Positions 7,130 through 13,189 of a stretch of 13,189 bases of DNA are shown one piece after another (within the stretch, counting starts at the first letter, position 1; each line of letters opens with the position of its first letter). Where the stretch lies: positions 1-13,189 of the forward strand of contig DCFZ01000060.1 of NCBI GenBank assembly GCA_002314455.1. Reading direction: 5' to 3'. Position numbers and translations under genes: made by a program. Under the pieces are notes generated by a model. That model saw only the letters and a program-made list of their open reading frames with translations. It was not told the origin of the DNA and did no database searches. This DNA comes from Lentisphaeria bacterium UBA1791 (lineage in GTDB: Bacteria; Verrucomicrobiota; Lentisphaeria; Victivallales; Victivallaceae).

Positions 7130-9397
7130 TTATTTCATCTTTCTCAATTCAGTGCGGCGAATCTTGCCGCTGACGGTTTTCGGCATCGCCTCGATAAACT
7201 CCACCTTGCGCGGATATTTGTAAGGCGCGGTATGCCGTTTGACGTAGTTCTGGATATCGCTCTTGAGGTCTTCGGTCGCCTCGGTGCCTTTGGTCAAAAC
7301 GATGAACGCCTTGACCACCTGGCCGCGGATCTCGTCGGGCACGCCGACGACGGCGCACTCGAGGACGTAGGGCAACTCCATGATGACGCTCTCGATCTCA
7401 AAGGGACCGATGCGGTAGCCGCTGGATTTGATCAGATCGTCGACGCGGCCGACGTACCAGTAGTAGCCATCTTCGTCGACCCACGCGGTGTCGCCGGTAT
7501 GGTAATAGCCGTCGTGCCACGCGGCGTCGGTCGCTTCCTGATTGTCGAAATAGCCCTTGAACAGCCCGGGGATGGCATCCTTTTCCGCCTTGACGCAGAT
7601 CTCGCCGGTCTCGCCGGTCGGCACCGGATTGCCGTCGGGGTCGAGCAACGACACTTCGTATTGCGGCGACGGCCGCCCCATCGAACCGGGTTTCGGCTCC
7701 ATACCGAGCAAATTGCCGATCAGCATCGTCGTTTCGGTCTGACCGAAAGCCTCCATCAGCTTGACGCCGGTCGCTTTCTGGAACTGGTAGAAAACTTCCG
7801 GATTGAGCGCCTCGCCCGCGATGCAGGCGTACTTGAGGCTCGAGAGATCGTACTTGGAAAGATCTTCCTTGATGAAAAAGCGGTACATCGTCGGCGGCGC
7901 GCAAAAGGTCGTCACGCTGTATTCCTTAAAGAGCGCGAGAATGTCCGCCGCGTTGAAGCGGTCGAAATCGTAGGTCAGAACCGCGCCTTCGCAGAGCCAC
8001 TGCCCGTAGATCTTGCCCCAGAGCGCCTTGCCCCAGCCGGTGTCGGAAATCGTGAAGTGCGTGCCGTTGGGGCGCACGTTCTGCCACCAGCGGGCGGTGA
8101 TGATGTGCCCGATCGGGTAGCTCATGGCGTGGACGACCGCCTTGGGATAGCCGGTCGTGCCGCTCGAAAAGAACATCAGCCCCGGATCAGTGGCTTTCAG
8201 ATCGGCGGGACGTGCGAAATGCGTCGAAAAGGCATTCACCTCGCGGTTGAAATTGTGCCACGAATCGCGCTCGCCGTTGACGATGATCTTCCACTGCAAC
8301 ATCGGCGCTTCCTTGGCGGCTTCGTCAACCGAATCGGCGACGTCGCCGTCGGCGGTCGCGAGGATGCCCTTGATCTTGGCGTAGTTGAAGCGGTAGACGT
8401 AGTCGTGCGCGAGCAACTGATTGGACGCCGGCACCGCGATCGCGCCGATGCGGTGCAACGCGTTGAGCACGAACCAGAATTGATAATGGCGCTTCAAAAC
8501 GAGCATAATGCGGTCGCCCTTTTTGACGCCGAGCGAAACAAGGTAGTTGGCGGTGCGCGCTGATTCCTCGCTCAATTCCCGGAAAGTGAATTTGCGGGTG
8601 CGGTGTTCGCGGTCGACGTGGATCAACCCGACCTTGTCGGGACACTTTTTCGCCAGTTCGTCGAGCACGTCAAAGGCGAAGTTGAAGTTTTCCCCGTAGT
8701 GGAAGTCCACTCCTTTGAGGAAGCCGTTCTTGTCGAGCGTTTCGGAAAGGAAGCGGTGGTAGATCAACCCCTCGTAGGAAAGTTCCTTGTCGTGGGGCAT
8801 AATCCCTTCGGGCTGATAGGTGATCTCGGCGCCGCCCGCGCTGTTGATCGTCACCGCCAGGAAGCGGCACGGCTCGTCGCCGATGGCGATCATCCCGTGC
8901 GGATGCGACGAATCGTACAGCATGCTGTCGCCGGGATGCAGGATCTCGATCTGATTGTCGAACTGCGTCTTGAGCGTGCCGGAAAGGACGAAGTTGAATT
9001 CCTCGCCGGTGTGCGTCGTCAGATGAATCGGCGCATCTTCCGGCTGCGGCGGCGCCGTGACGATAAAGGGATCGGCAAGCCGGTTCTTCAACCGCGCCGC
9101 CAAGTGCAAATACTCAAATCCGTGTTTGCGCTTGATGACGTCGCCGGAACCCGCCCGCGTGACGGTACAATAGGAAAGCGTCGGCATATCGCCCGTGACG
9201 AGCGTACCGATATCGACGCCGAAATAATCCGCGCAACGCAAGATGAAAGTAAAGGAGCTGTCGATCTCGCCAGCCTCGTGCTGGAGGTATTCTTTCTCGC
9301 TCAATCCGGTCACCCGCGCCATTTCGGCGACGGAAACGTCCCGGACTTGCCGGATCTCGCGCAACCGGCTCCCCAACTGCATCAACTGATTTTCCAT
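7130..9397 (-). CDS. XRE-HTH/cupin/AMP-forming acyl-CoA synthetase fusion
   Basis: This 755-aa three-domain protein starts with an XRE-type helix-turn-helix (about 8-62). A cupin domain follows (about 110-185, with THTGEEFNFVLSG and HPGDS). The rest, from about 235, is an adenylate-forming acyl-CoA synthetase of the medium-chain/acetyl-CoA-ligase type. Adenylation landmarks are intact: SSGTTGYPK (411-419), EAFGQTE (549-555), YHTGD (632-636), GRVDDLIKSSGYRIGP (650-665) and the catalytic lysine K745 in TVSGKIRR. It should activate a carboxylate to its CoA thioester using ATP; chain length is not deducible. The HTH-cupin module is the usual architecture of small-molecule-responsive repressors, so the enzyme may sense a substrate and regulate its own gene (inference). 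ATG at 9397, with GAGAAG as a weak Shine-Dalgarno nearby. A 5' leader with hairpins lies upstream. Confidence 0.93.
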   Translation of the reverse strand: MENQLMQLGSRLREIRQVRDVSVAEMARVTGLSEKEYLQHEAGEIDSSFTFILRCADYFGVDIGTLVTGDMPTLSYCTVTRAGSGDVIKRKHGFEYLHLAARLKNRLADPFIVTAPPQPEDAPIHLTTHTGEEFNFVLSGTLKTQFDNQIEILHPGDSMLYDSSHPHGMIAIGDEPCRFLAVTINSAGGAEITYQPEGIMPHDKELSYEGLIYHRFLSETLDKNGFLKGVDFHYGENFNFAFDVLDELAKKCPDKVGLIHVDREHRTRKFTFRELSEESARTANYLVSLGVKKGDRIMLVLKRHYQFWFVLNALHRIGAIAVPASNQLLAHDYVYRFNYAKIKGILATADGDVADSVDEAAKEAPMLQWKIIVNGERDSWHNFNREVNAFSTHFARPADLKATDPGLMFFSSGTTGYPKAVVHAMSYPIGHIITARWWQNVRPNGTHFTISDTGWGKALWGKIYGQWLCEGAVLTYDFDRFNAADILALFKEYSVTTFCAPPTMYRFFIKEDLSKYDLSSLKYACIAGEALNPEVFYQFQKATGVKLMEAFGQTETTMLIGNLLGMEPKPGSMGRPSPQYEVSLLDPDGNPVPTGETGEICVKAEKDAIPGLFKGYFDNQEATDAAWHDGYYHTGDTAWVDEDGYYWYVGRVDDLIKSSGYRIGPFEIESVIMELPYVLECAVVGVPDEIRGQVVKAFIVLTKGTEATEDLKSDIQNYVKRHTAPYKYPRKVEFIEAMPKTVSGKIRRTELRKMK

Positions 9398-9458
9398 AAT
9401 CTTCTCGTTTTCGGCCCGACGGCCATCTTAAATGCTCTGCCGCTCTTTACAAGCGAAA

Positions 9459-9490
9459 GGCGGCGTTTCCCGGAGACCGGAAGCGCCGCC
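9459..9490 (-). promoter_or_regulatory. Strong leader hairpin, attenuator-like
   Basis: On the minus strand GGCGGCG (9490-9484) pairs with CGCCGCC (9465-9459). An inner TTCC/GGAA extends the stem beyond a C/A mismatch, leaving an 8-nt loop. The sequence after it is CUUUCGCUUG, which is only weakly U-rich, so it is not a textbook terminator. It lies about 60 nt before the synthetase ATG and after the small ORF at 9542-9625. Confidence 0.5.
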
Positions 9491-9497
9491 TGCATCA

Positions 9498-9521
9498 CCG
9501 ACAGCCCCTTCCGGCTGCCGG
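9498..9521 (-). promoter_or_regulatory. Second leader hairpin
   Basis: On the minus strand CCGGCAGCC (9521-9513) pairs with GGCUGUCGG (9506-9498) around a 6-nt loop, with a single G-U pair. It sits between the stop of the small ORF (9542) and the hairpin at 9459-9490, so the synthetase leader contains two consecutive stable stems. Confidence 0.5.
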
Positions 9522-9541
9522 CGGATCGCTCCATATCCCGG

Positions 9542-9625
9542 TCAGCGGAAAGCCTCCGGAATAATAATAATGCTGAAAGCGCGATCGAGAGACGCACCAC
9601 GTGCGCACGAAACAAATTTTTTCAT
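9542..9625 (-). CDS. Possible 27-aa leader peptide with four consecutive Ile codons
   Basis: A short ORF begins with ATG at 9625, preceded by AGAGG 6 nt upstream, and ends with TGA at 9542, 144 nt before the synthetase start. It encodes 27 residues beginning MKKFVSCARG and ending FSIIIIPEAFR. Codons 19-22 are all ATT (plus-strand bases 9560-9571). A run of identical rare-choice codons followed by hairpins is the layout of ribosome-stalling attenuators such as those of ilv operons, but no homologue is recognised. It could equally be a chance ORF in an untranslated leader. Confidence 0.35.
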   Translation of the reverse strand: MKKFVSCARGASLDRAFSIIIIPEAFR

Positions 9626-9653
9626 CGTTTTCCTCTTTTCCTGCACCTTTTTT

Positions 9654-9673
9654 GATTGCAGAAACCTGCAATC
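9654..9673. promoter_or_regulatory. Perfect 8-bp dyad, candidate operator in the divergent promoter region
   Basis: GATTGCAG-AAAC-CTGCAATC is an exact inverted repeat with a 4-nt centre. It is not followed by a U-tract on either strand. It lies between the minus-strand small ORF and the plus-strand kinase gene, just downstream of the minus-strand -10 candidate, where a repressor would block transcription. The XRE-cupin domain of the divergent synthetase is an obvious candidate binder, but that is inference. Confidence 0.45.
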
Positions 9674-9676
9674 TGC

Positions 9677-9682
9677 ATTATC
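9677..9682 (-). promoter_or_regulatory. Candidate -10 element for the leader/acyl-CoA synthetase operon
   Basis: GATAAT on the minus strand (5 of 6 to the consensus) lies about 50 nt upstream of the small ORF. A poor -35 (TATTAT, 9705-9700) is at 17 nt. The dyad at 9654-9673 would overlap the predicted transcription start. Confidence 0.3.
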
Positions 9683-9698
9683 TTATATAAAGCGTTTC

Positions 9699-9704
9699 TA
9701 TAAT
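9699..9704 (+). promoter_or_regulatory. Candidate -10 element for the kinase-biotin ligase operon
   Basis: A perfect TATAAT lies 25 nt before the kinase ATG at 9730. No recognisable -35 is present at 16-18 nt (CATTAT at 17 nt), so the promoter may need an activator. It is nested within the same AT-rich stretch (9677-9710) as the minus-strand promoter, so the two probably compete. Confidence 0.4.
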
Positions 9705-9729
9705 ATACACCCGTTTCCCGGAAAAGTAA

Positions 9730-10887
9730 ATGGCAAACAAGAAAAATTTTTGGGATCGTTTCGGCGAACGCTTCGACGACCTCGACGCGGGAACCCGTCA
9801 GGCGTATTTATTGCGTCTGGCTCGCGAGCGCGGTTTTTTTGAAACAATCTTCAACGCCCTCGACGAAGGGATTATGGTCATCGACCGGCAGTTGAAACTG
9901 CGCTATTTCAACCGGGCGGCAAAGGAAATGCTCGCATTGCCCGACGACCTCGCCGAGGTGCGCGTTTCGCAACTTCTGCCCGACCTCGACTGGCGGACGA
10001 TCCTGCAGGAAAACGACGAAGAATGGAGTCGTGTCGCCCGGCAGGAACTGGAGATCCTCTACCCCGCGCCGAAATTCGTCCAGCTCTACCTCGCGCCGCT
10101 GCCGGAAGACAAAAACCTCGCCGCCGTGATCCTGCGCGACGTCAGCGAATCGCGCAAACGCACCAAAGATGAATTGGAGCGCGAAACCACGCAGGCGGTC
10201 TCGCTTCTTGCGGCAGGCGTCGCCCACGAAATCGGCAACCCGCTCAACAGCTTGTACCTCAATCTGCAACTGCTCGAAGGGACGCCCGATCAGCCGGTCG
10301 ATCCCGACGAAGCGCGCGATATGATCCGCATCTGCAAAAGCGAAGTCGAGCGGCTCGACAGCATCATCCACCGCTTTTTGGGCGCGATCCGCCCGGGCAA
10401 AGGCGATTTCGCCCCGGTCGAAGTCGAAAATCTGATCGTCGACGTGCTCCATTTCATGCGCGCCGAGATCGAGGCGCGCCACGTCGAAGTCAAATGCAAT
10501 TTCGAAGCGCAACTGCCGAAAATTTCCGGCAACGCCGACCAGTTGAAACAGGCGTTTTACAACGTCGTCCGCAACGCCGTCCAGGCGATGACCAACGGCG
10601 GCAAGCTCGGCATTTACGGTTTCGTTGAAAAAGATTTCCTCGTCGTCGAATTTGCCGACACGGGTTCCGGCGTCACGCCGGAAAATCTGTCGACGATGTT
10701 TCAGGCTTTCCGCACCACCAAATCCGGCGGCAACGGCATCGGCACGATGATCGTCGAACGCGTCTGCCGCGAGCACGGCGCCGATTTCGGTCTGATCTCG
10801 CGCCCGGGCAAAGGGACGCTCTTTCAGATCCGTTTCCCGCTCGGTCACCGGCGCATGCGGTTACTGCCCAACGCGCAGGATCGTTAG
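9730..10887 (+). CDS. Soluble PAS-domain sensor histidine kinase (AtoS/NtrB-like)
   Basis: This 385-aa kinase of a two-component system lacks membrane segments and should be cytoplasmic. A PAS domain spans about 36-138 (FNALDEGIMVIDRQLKLRYFN). Next comes the dimerisation/H-box AAGVAHEIGNPLNSL with phospho-acceptor H166. The ATP-binding domain has N-box N278 and N282 (NVVRNAVQAM), G1 box DTGSG (310-314) and G2 box GGNGIGT (333-339). The arrangement matches nitrogen/acetoacetate-type kinases that partner with sigma54 activators. No response regulator is encoded beside it, so it is an orphan here. The ATG has a modest GGAAAAG Shine-Dalgarno. It ends 3 nt before the biotin ligase and is surely cotranscribed with it. 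Its stimulus is unknown. Confidence 0.92.
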   Translation: MANKKNFWDRFGERFDDLDAGTRQAYLLRLARERGFFETIFNALDEGIMVIDRQLKLRYFNRAAKEMLALPDDLAEVRVSQLLPDLDWRTILQENDEEWSRVARQELEILYPAPKFVQLYLAPLPEDKNLAAVILRDVSESRKRTKDELERETTQAVSLLAAGVAHEIGNPLNSLYLNLQLLEGTPDQPVDPDEARDMIRICKSEVERLDSIIHRFLGAIRPGKGDFAPVEVENLIVDVLHFMRAEIEARHVEVKCNFEAQLPKISGNADQLKQAFYNVVRNAVQAMTNGGKLGIYGFVEKDFLVVEFADTGSGVTPENLSTMFQAFRTTKSGGNGIGTMIVERVCREHGADFGLISRPGKGTLFQIRFPLGHRRMRLLPNAQDR

Positions 10888-10890
10888 ATT

Positions 10891-11622
10891 ATGCTCATCA
10901 TCCTCGACAAGGTCGATTCGACCAATACCTTTTTAAAGGATCATTTCTTTGAATACCCCGACGCGACGTGCATCGCCGCGCTGGAGCAAACGGCGGGGCG
11001 CGGCCGGCTGAACCGCAAATGGCATCAGAAAGCGGGTGACGGCATCGCCTTGAGCGTCGCGCTGCGGAAACTCGAGACCGGTTTTCACGCGGGCGTCATC
11101 GTCGGACTTGCCGCGCTCGAAGTCGCCCGCGAGGCACTGCCTGACGCCGAACTTTTTTTCAAGTGGCCCAACGACCTTTACTGCGGCGACCGGAAACTCG
11201 CCGGGATCCTCTCGGAGGGCATCTGGAAAAACGGCCATTTTGCCGGCGTCGTCTGCGGAATCGGCGTCAACGTCAACAGCGATGAGGAGTCCCTCGCTTC
11301 GGTCGGTCAGCCGGCGACGAGTTTTTTCGTCCTTTCCGGTCAAAAATTCGAGATAAAAAATCTCTTGGAAAGACTGGAAAAATCGATCGTCCGGCACTAT
11401 ATTAAATATGATCGCGAATGCGCGCGCCTTTTGTCCGACTGGCGGCGGGAAAACCGACTGATCGGCCGCGTCGTCGAATTGCGCTTTCCCGACGGGAAGT
11501 GCATCGAAGCGGAATTTTCCGGGATCGACGACGACGGCAATCTGATCGCCCGGGAAAACGGAGTAACGACCGTTTTCCGGTGCGGAGACGTCAAGATCCT
11601 CCCGTTTTCGGGCAAGGCGTAA
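10891..11622 (+). CDS. birA: Biotin--[acetyl-CoA-carboxylase/decarboxylase] ligase (class I, no HTH)
   Basis: This 243-aa biotin protein ligase makes biotinyl-AMP and transfers biotin to a carrier lysine. STN (10-12), the GRGRLNRKW adenylate-binding loop (36-44) and KWPNDLY with the substrate lysine (about 91-97) are all present. GKL/AGIL and GIGVNVN follow, and the C-terminal SH3-like domain starts near residue 195 (GRVVELRFPDG). There is no N-terminal winged helix, so unlike E. coli BirA it should not act as the biotin repressor (class I type). ATG at 10891 with AGGA upstream, 3 nt after the kinase stop. A terminator follows. The next operon encodes a predicted biotin-dependent Na+-pump decarboxylase, its likely client. 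Confidence 0.93.
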   Translation: MLIILDKVDSTNTFLKDHFFEYPDATCIAALEQTAGRGRLNRKWHQKAGDGIALSVALRKLETGFHAGVIVGLAALEVAREALPDAELFFKWPNDLYCGDRKLAGILSEGIWKNGHFAGVVCGIGVNVNSDEESLASVGQPATSFFVLSGQKFEIKNLLERLEKSIVRHYIKYDRECARLLSDWRRENRLIGRVVELRFPDGKCIEAEFSGIDDDGNLIARENGVTTVFRCGDVKILPFSGKA

Positions 11623-11639
11623 AAAAAAGCGCACAAAGC

Positions 11640-11674
11640 GGCACGCGAAAAGCCATTTTCGCGGCCCTTTTTTT
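11640..11674 (+). terminator. Intrinsic terminator after the biotin ligase gene
   Basis: CGCGAAAA/TTTTCGCG (11644-11651 with 11656-11663) form a perfect 8-bp stem with loop GCCA. It is extended by GGC/GCC across a bulged A and followed by CTTTTTTT. It lies 18 nt past the stop and separates the kinase-ligase operon from oadG. The following 57 nt (to 11731) contain the oadG Shine-Dalgarno AGGGG; I see no convincing promoter there. Confidence 0.9.
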
Positions 11675-11731
11675 ATCGCGGAAAGAAAAATCAGGCGGGT
11701 CAAACCGTGAACCAATAACCAAGGGGTCTTT

Positions 11732-11968
11732 ATGAGCAATTCAGAATTGTTAATGGCAGGCGTCAAACTGATGGTCTGCGGGATGGGGATCGTTTTCGTT
11801 TTCCTCGTCGTCATGATCGGGGCGATGAATCTGCTCCGCATCGTTCTCGCGCCTTTCGCCAACGCGCTGGACGAGAAAAAAGAGACGAAAGCGCCCGCCA
11901 AAAAGTCGGACGATCTCGCACTCGTCGCCGCGGCGGTCGCCGCCGTCGAACTGGAACGCAAACACTAA
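11732..11968 (+). CDS. oadG: OadG-family Na+-pump decarboxylase gamma subunit
   Basis: This 78-aa protein has one membrane helix at about 12-36 (CGMGIVFVFLVVMIGAMNLL), the typical GMGIVFxFL start of the OadG family. A charged linker follows (DEKKETKAPAKK), then the family's characteristic alternating Ala/Val tail ending LVAAAVAAVELERKH. In the family it is the small subunit that holds the alpha and beta subunits of the oxaloacetate or methylmalonyl-CoA decarboxylase Na+ pump together in the membrane. AGGGG lies 5 nt before the ATG. It is followed after 38 nt by the carboxyltransferase subunit, as in oad/mmd loci. The specific substrate of the pump cannot be told from this subunit; a beta subunit, if present, is outside the window. 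Confidence 0.9.
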   Translation: MSNSELLMAGVKLMVCGMGIVFVFLVVMIGAMNLLRIVLAPFANALDEKKETKAPAKKSDDLALVAAAVAAVELERKH

Positions 11969-12006
11969 TTCATCAAATTTCAATATAGTCAAGGAGTTTA
12001 CGCATC

Positions 12007-13189
12007 ATGAAAAAAATCAAGTTTATGGATTGTTCGTTCCGCGACGGCTTCCAGTCCTGTCTGGGCGCCCGCGTCAAGACCGACGATTTCCTGCCCGCCT
12101 TGGAAGCGGCGGTCAAAGCCGGCATCGACTACATCGAAATCGGCGGCGGCGCGCGCTTTCAGAGCCTCTTTTTCTACACGCAGGAAAACGCCTTTGAAGA
12201 AATGGATCGCTGGCGCAGCTGCGTCGACTCGGTCAAGCCGGGCGTCAATCTGCAGACTCTTTCGCGCGGCGTCAACGTCGTCGGCCTTTCCTCGCAGTCG
12301 AGCGACATCATCGATTTGCACGCCAAACTTTTTAAGAAACACGGCATCACCACGATCCGCAACTTCGACGCGCTGAACGACGTGCGCAACCTCGACGTTT
12401 CCGGCCGCGCGATCGCGAAATACGGCTTGAAGCACCAGATCACCATCACGATGATGGGGCTCGCGCCCAACCTGCACGAAACTTACGCGCACACGCCGAA
12501 GTTCTATATGGATCGCCTCGACGAGATCATCAAGTCCGGCATTCCCTTTGACAGCCTCGCGTTCAAGGATGCTTCCGGCACCAGCACCCCCGAAACCGTC
12601 CGTGCGACGATCAAGGCGGCGCGCGAAATGCTCGACTCGACCTACGGCAAGGGCGCCAAGGAGATCCAGTTCCACACCCACGACACCGCGGGCATGGCGG
12701 TCAGCTGCAATATGGCGGCGATCGAATCCGGCGCGGACGTGATCGACCTTGCGATGAGCCCGCTTTCCGGCGGCACCTGCGAAGCCGACATCCTCGTGAT
12801 GTACCACCGCCTGCGCGGCACCGAATACACGCTCGACATTGATCCCGAAAAGATCATGAGCGTCGAAAAGGTCTTCGAGAAGTGCATGGACAAATACTTT
12901 ATGCCCCCCGAATCGATGCAGGTTTCGCCCAAAATCATTTTCAGCCCCATGCCCGGCGGCGCGCTGACTGCCAACACGCAGATGATGCGCGACAACAACT
13001 GCCTCGACAAGTACGACGACTGCATCGACGCGATGCGCGAAGTCGTCGCCAAGGGCGGTTTCGGCACCTCGGTCACGCCGGTGAGCCAGTTCTACTTCCA
13101 GCAGAGCTTCCGCAACGCGATGCAGGGCAAGAATGCCGACGGTTCCTGGAAACTTGACGCCAAGGGCTACGGCAAGATGGTCCTCGGCT
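12007..13189 (+). CDS. OadA/PycB-like carboxyltransferase subunit (3' end beyond window)
   Basis: This ORF is open from ATG 12007 (AAGGAG 10 nt upstream) to the window edge, about 394 codons. It has the carboxyltransferase TIM-barrel signatures: SFRDGFQS (D13 the likely metal ligand), NFDALNDVRNL, the putative carboxylated lysine K187 in FKDASG, H223 and H225 in HTHDTAG, and SGGTCEAD. The start of a PYC/OADA conserved C-terminal domain follows near 280 (EKIMSVEKVFEK). It should transfer CO2 from a 2-oxoacid or acyl-CoA to biotin. Several positions differ from typical OadA: RDAHQS is RDGFQS, and the WGGATF segment is GGGARF. The substrate is therefore uncertain and the gene symbol is withheld. 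The biotinyl domain, if fused, lies outside. The adjacent oadG and nearby birA support a Na+-pump decarboxylase role. Confidence 0.85.
   Translation, partial: MKKIKFMDCSFRDGFQSCLGARVKTDDFLPALEAAVKAGIDYIEIGGGARFQSLFFYTQENAFEEMDRWRSCVDSVKPGVNLQTLSRGVNVVGLSSQSSDIIDLHAKLFKKHGITTIRNFDALNDVRNLDVSGRAIAKYGLKHQITITMMGLAPNLHETYAHTPKFYMDRLDEIIKSGIPFDSLAFKDASGTSTPETVRATIKAAREMLDSTYGKGAKEIQFHTHDTAGMAVSCNMAAIESGADVIDLAMSPLSGGTCEADILVMYHRLRGTEYTLDIDPEKIMSVEKVFEKCMDKYFMPPESMQVSPKIIFSPMPGGALTANTQMMRDNNCLDKYDDCIDAMREVVAKGGFGTSVTPVSQFYFQQSFRNAMQGKNADGSWKLDAKGYGKMVLG

Noticed and set aside
7088..8563. 491-codon plus-strand ORF opposite the acyl-CoA synthetase
   Set aside because: It is a shadow of the synthetase with no family motif and no proper start site.
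9459..9490. The leader hairpin as a full intrinsic terminator
   Set aside because: The downstream sequence lacks a proper U-tract, so it is listed only as attenuator-like.
9382..9615. 77-codon minus-strand ORF in the leader
   Set aside because: It would need a TTG start without Shine-Dalgarno and runs into the synthetase start; the 27-codon ATG ORF in another frame has the better initiation signals.
8603..9655. 350-codon plus-strand ORF over the HTH-cupin part and leader
   Set aside because: It is antisense to the conserved XRE and cupin domains and is not supported by a Shine-Dalgarno or motif.
9432..9842. 136-codon plus-strand ORF overlapping the start of the kinase
   Set aside because: It spans the divergent promoter, dyad and hairpins and ends inside the kinase coding sequence in another frame.
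9808..10848. 346-codon minus-strand ORF inside the kinase gene
   Set aside because: It is antisense to all kinase boxes; the composition is typical of a shadow frame.
11984..11989. TATAGT as an internal promoter between oadG and the carboxyltransferase gene
   Set aside because: There is no -35 at a suitable distance (AACACT at 17 nt), and the 38-nt gap is better explained as an operon spacer.
1..13189. CRISPR arrays, tRNA/rRNA genes, insertion sequences or prophage genes
   Set aside because: No spaced direct repeats, transposase motifs, terminal repeats or structural RNA signatures were seen on either strand.

Overview
The window comes from a moderately GC-rich bacterial genome that relies on sodium or proton energetics. 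It has a complete Rnf complex, a Na+-pump-type decarboxylase module (small OadG-like subunit plus a carboxyltransferase alpha subunit) and a biotin protein ligase. The gene mix (Rnf, OadG/OadA, a YhcH-family sugar protein, a secreted Y_phosphatase3-like protein and an XRE-cupin-acyl-CoA synthetase fusion) suggests an anaerobic or fermentative Gram-negative-type organism. A PVC-group bacterium such as Lentisphaerota/Victivallales is a reasonable guess, but this is inference and no marker gene in the window proves it.

Layout. Minus strand, read from high to low coordinates: (a) 9397-6064 is a two-gene unit of a 755-aa HTH/cupin/AMP-forming acyl-CoA synthetase and a putative exported tyrosine phosphatase-like protein. 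It is preceded by an unusual leader of about 230 nt with a 27-codon ORF and two strong hairpins. (b) 5931-5464 is a YhcH/YjgK/YiaL (DUF386) protein. (c) 5388-112 is a tight rnfABCDGE operon ending in a hairpin terminator at 18-61. Plus strand: (d) 9730-11622 is a soluble PAS histidine kinase followed after 3 nt by a biotin protein ligase, closed by a clear intrinsic terminator at 11640-11674. (e) 11732 to the window end holds oadG followed by an OadA/PycB-like carboxyltransferase that is cut by the window edge.

How they fit together. Rnf couples reduced ferredoxin:NAD+ electron transfer to ion pumping. The OadG/OadA module would use a biotin-dependent decarboxylation to pump Na+, and the adjacent biotin ligase would charge the biotin carrier. 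The acyl-CoA synthetase activates a carboxylic acid and carries its own DNA-binding and cupin domains, so it may sense a substrate and regulate its own gene. The divergent region 9398-9729 is the most interesting part of the window. It holds a perfect 8-bp dyad, back-to-back AT-rich promoter elements, a small ORF with four consecutive Ile codons and hairpins that resemble an attenuator.

The long ORFs antisense to rnf and to the synthetase (up to 939 codons) are shadows of biased GC-rich coding sequence and are not annotated.
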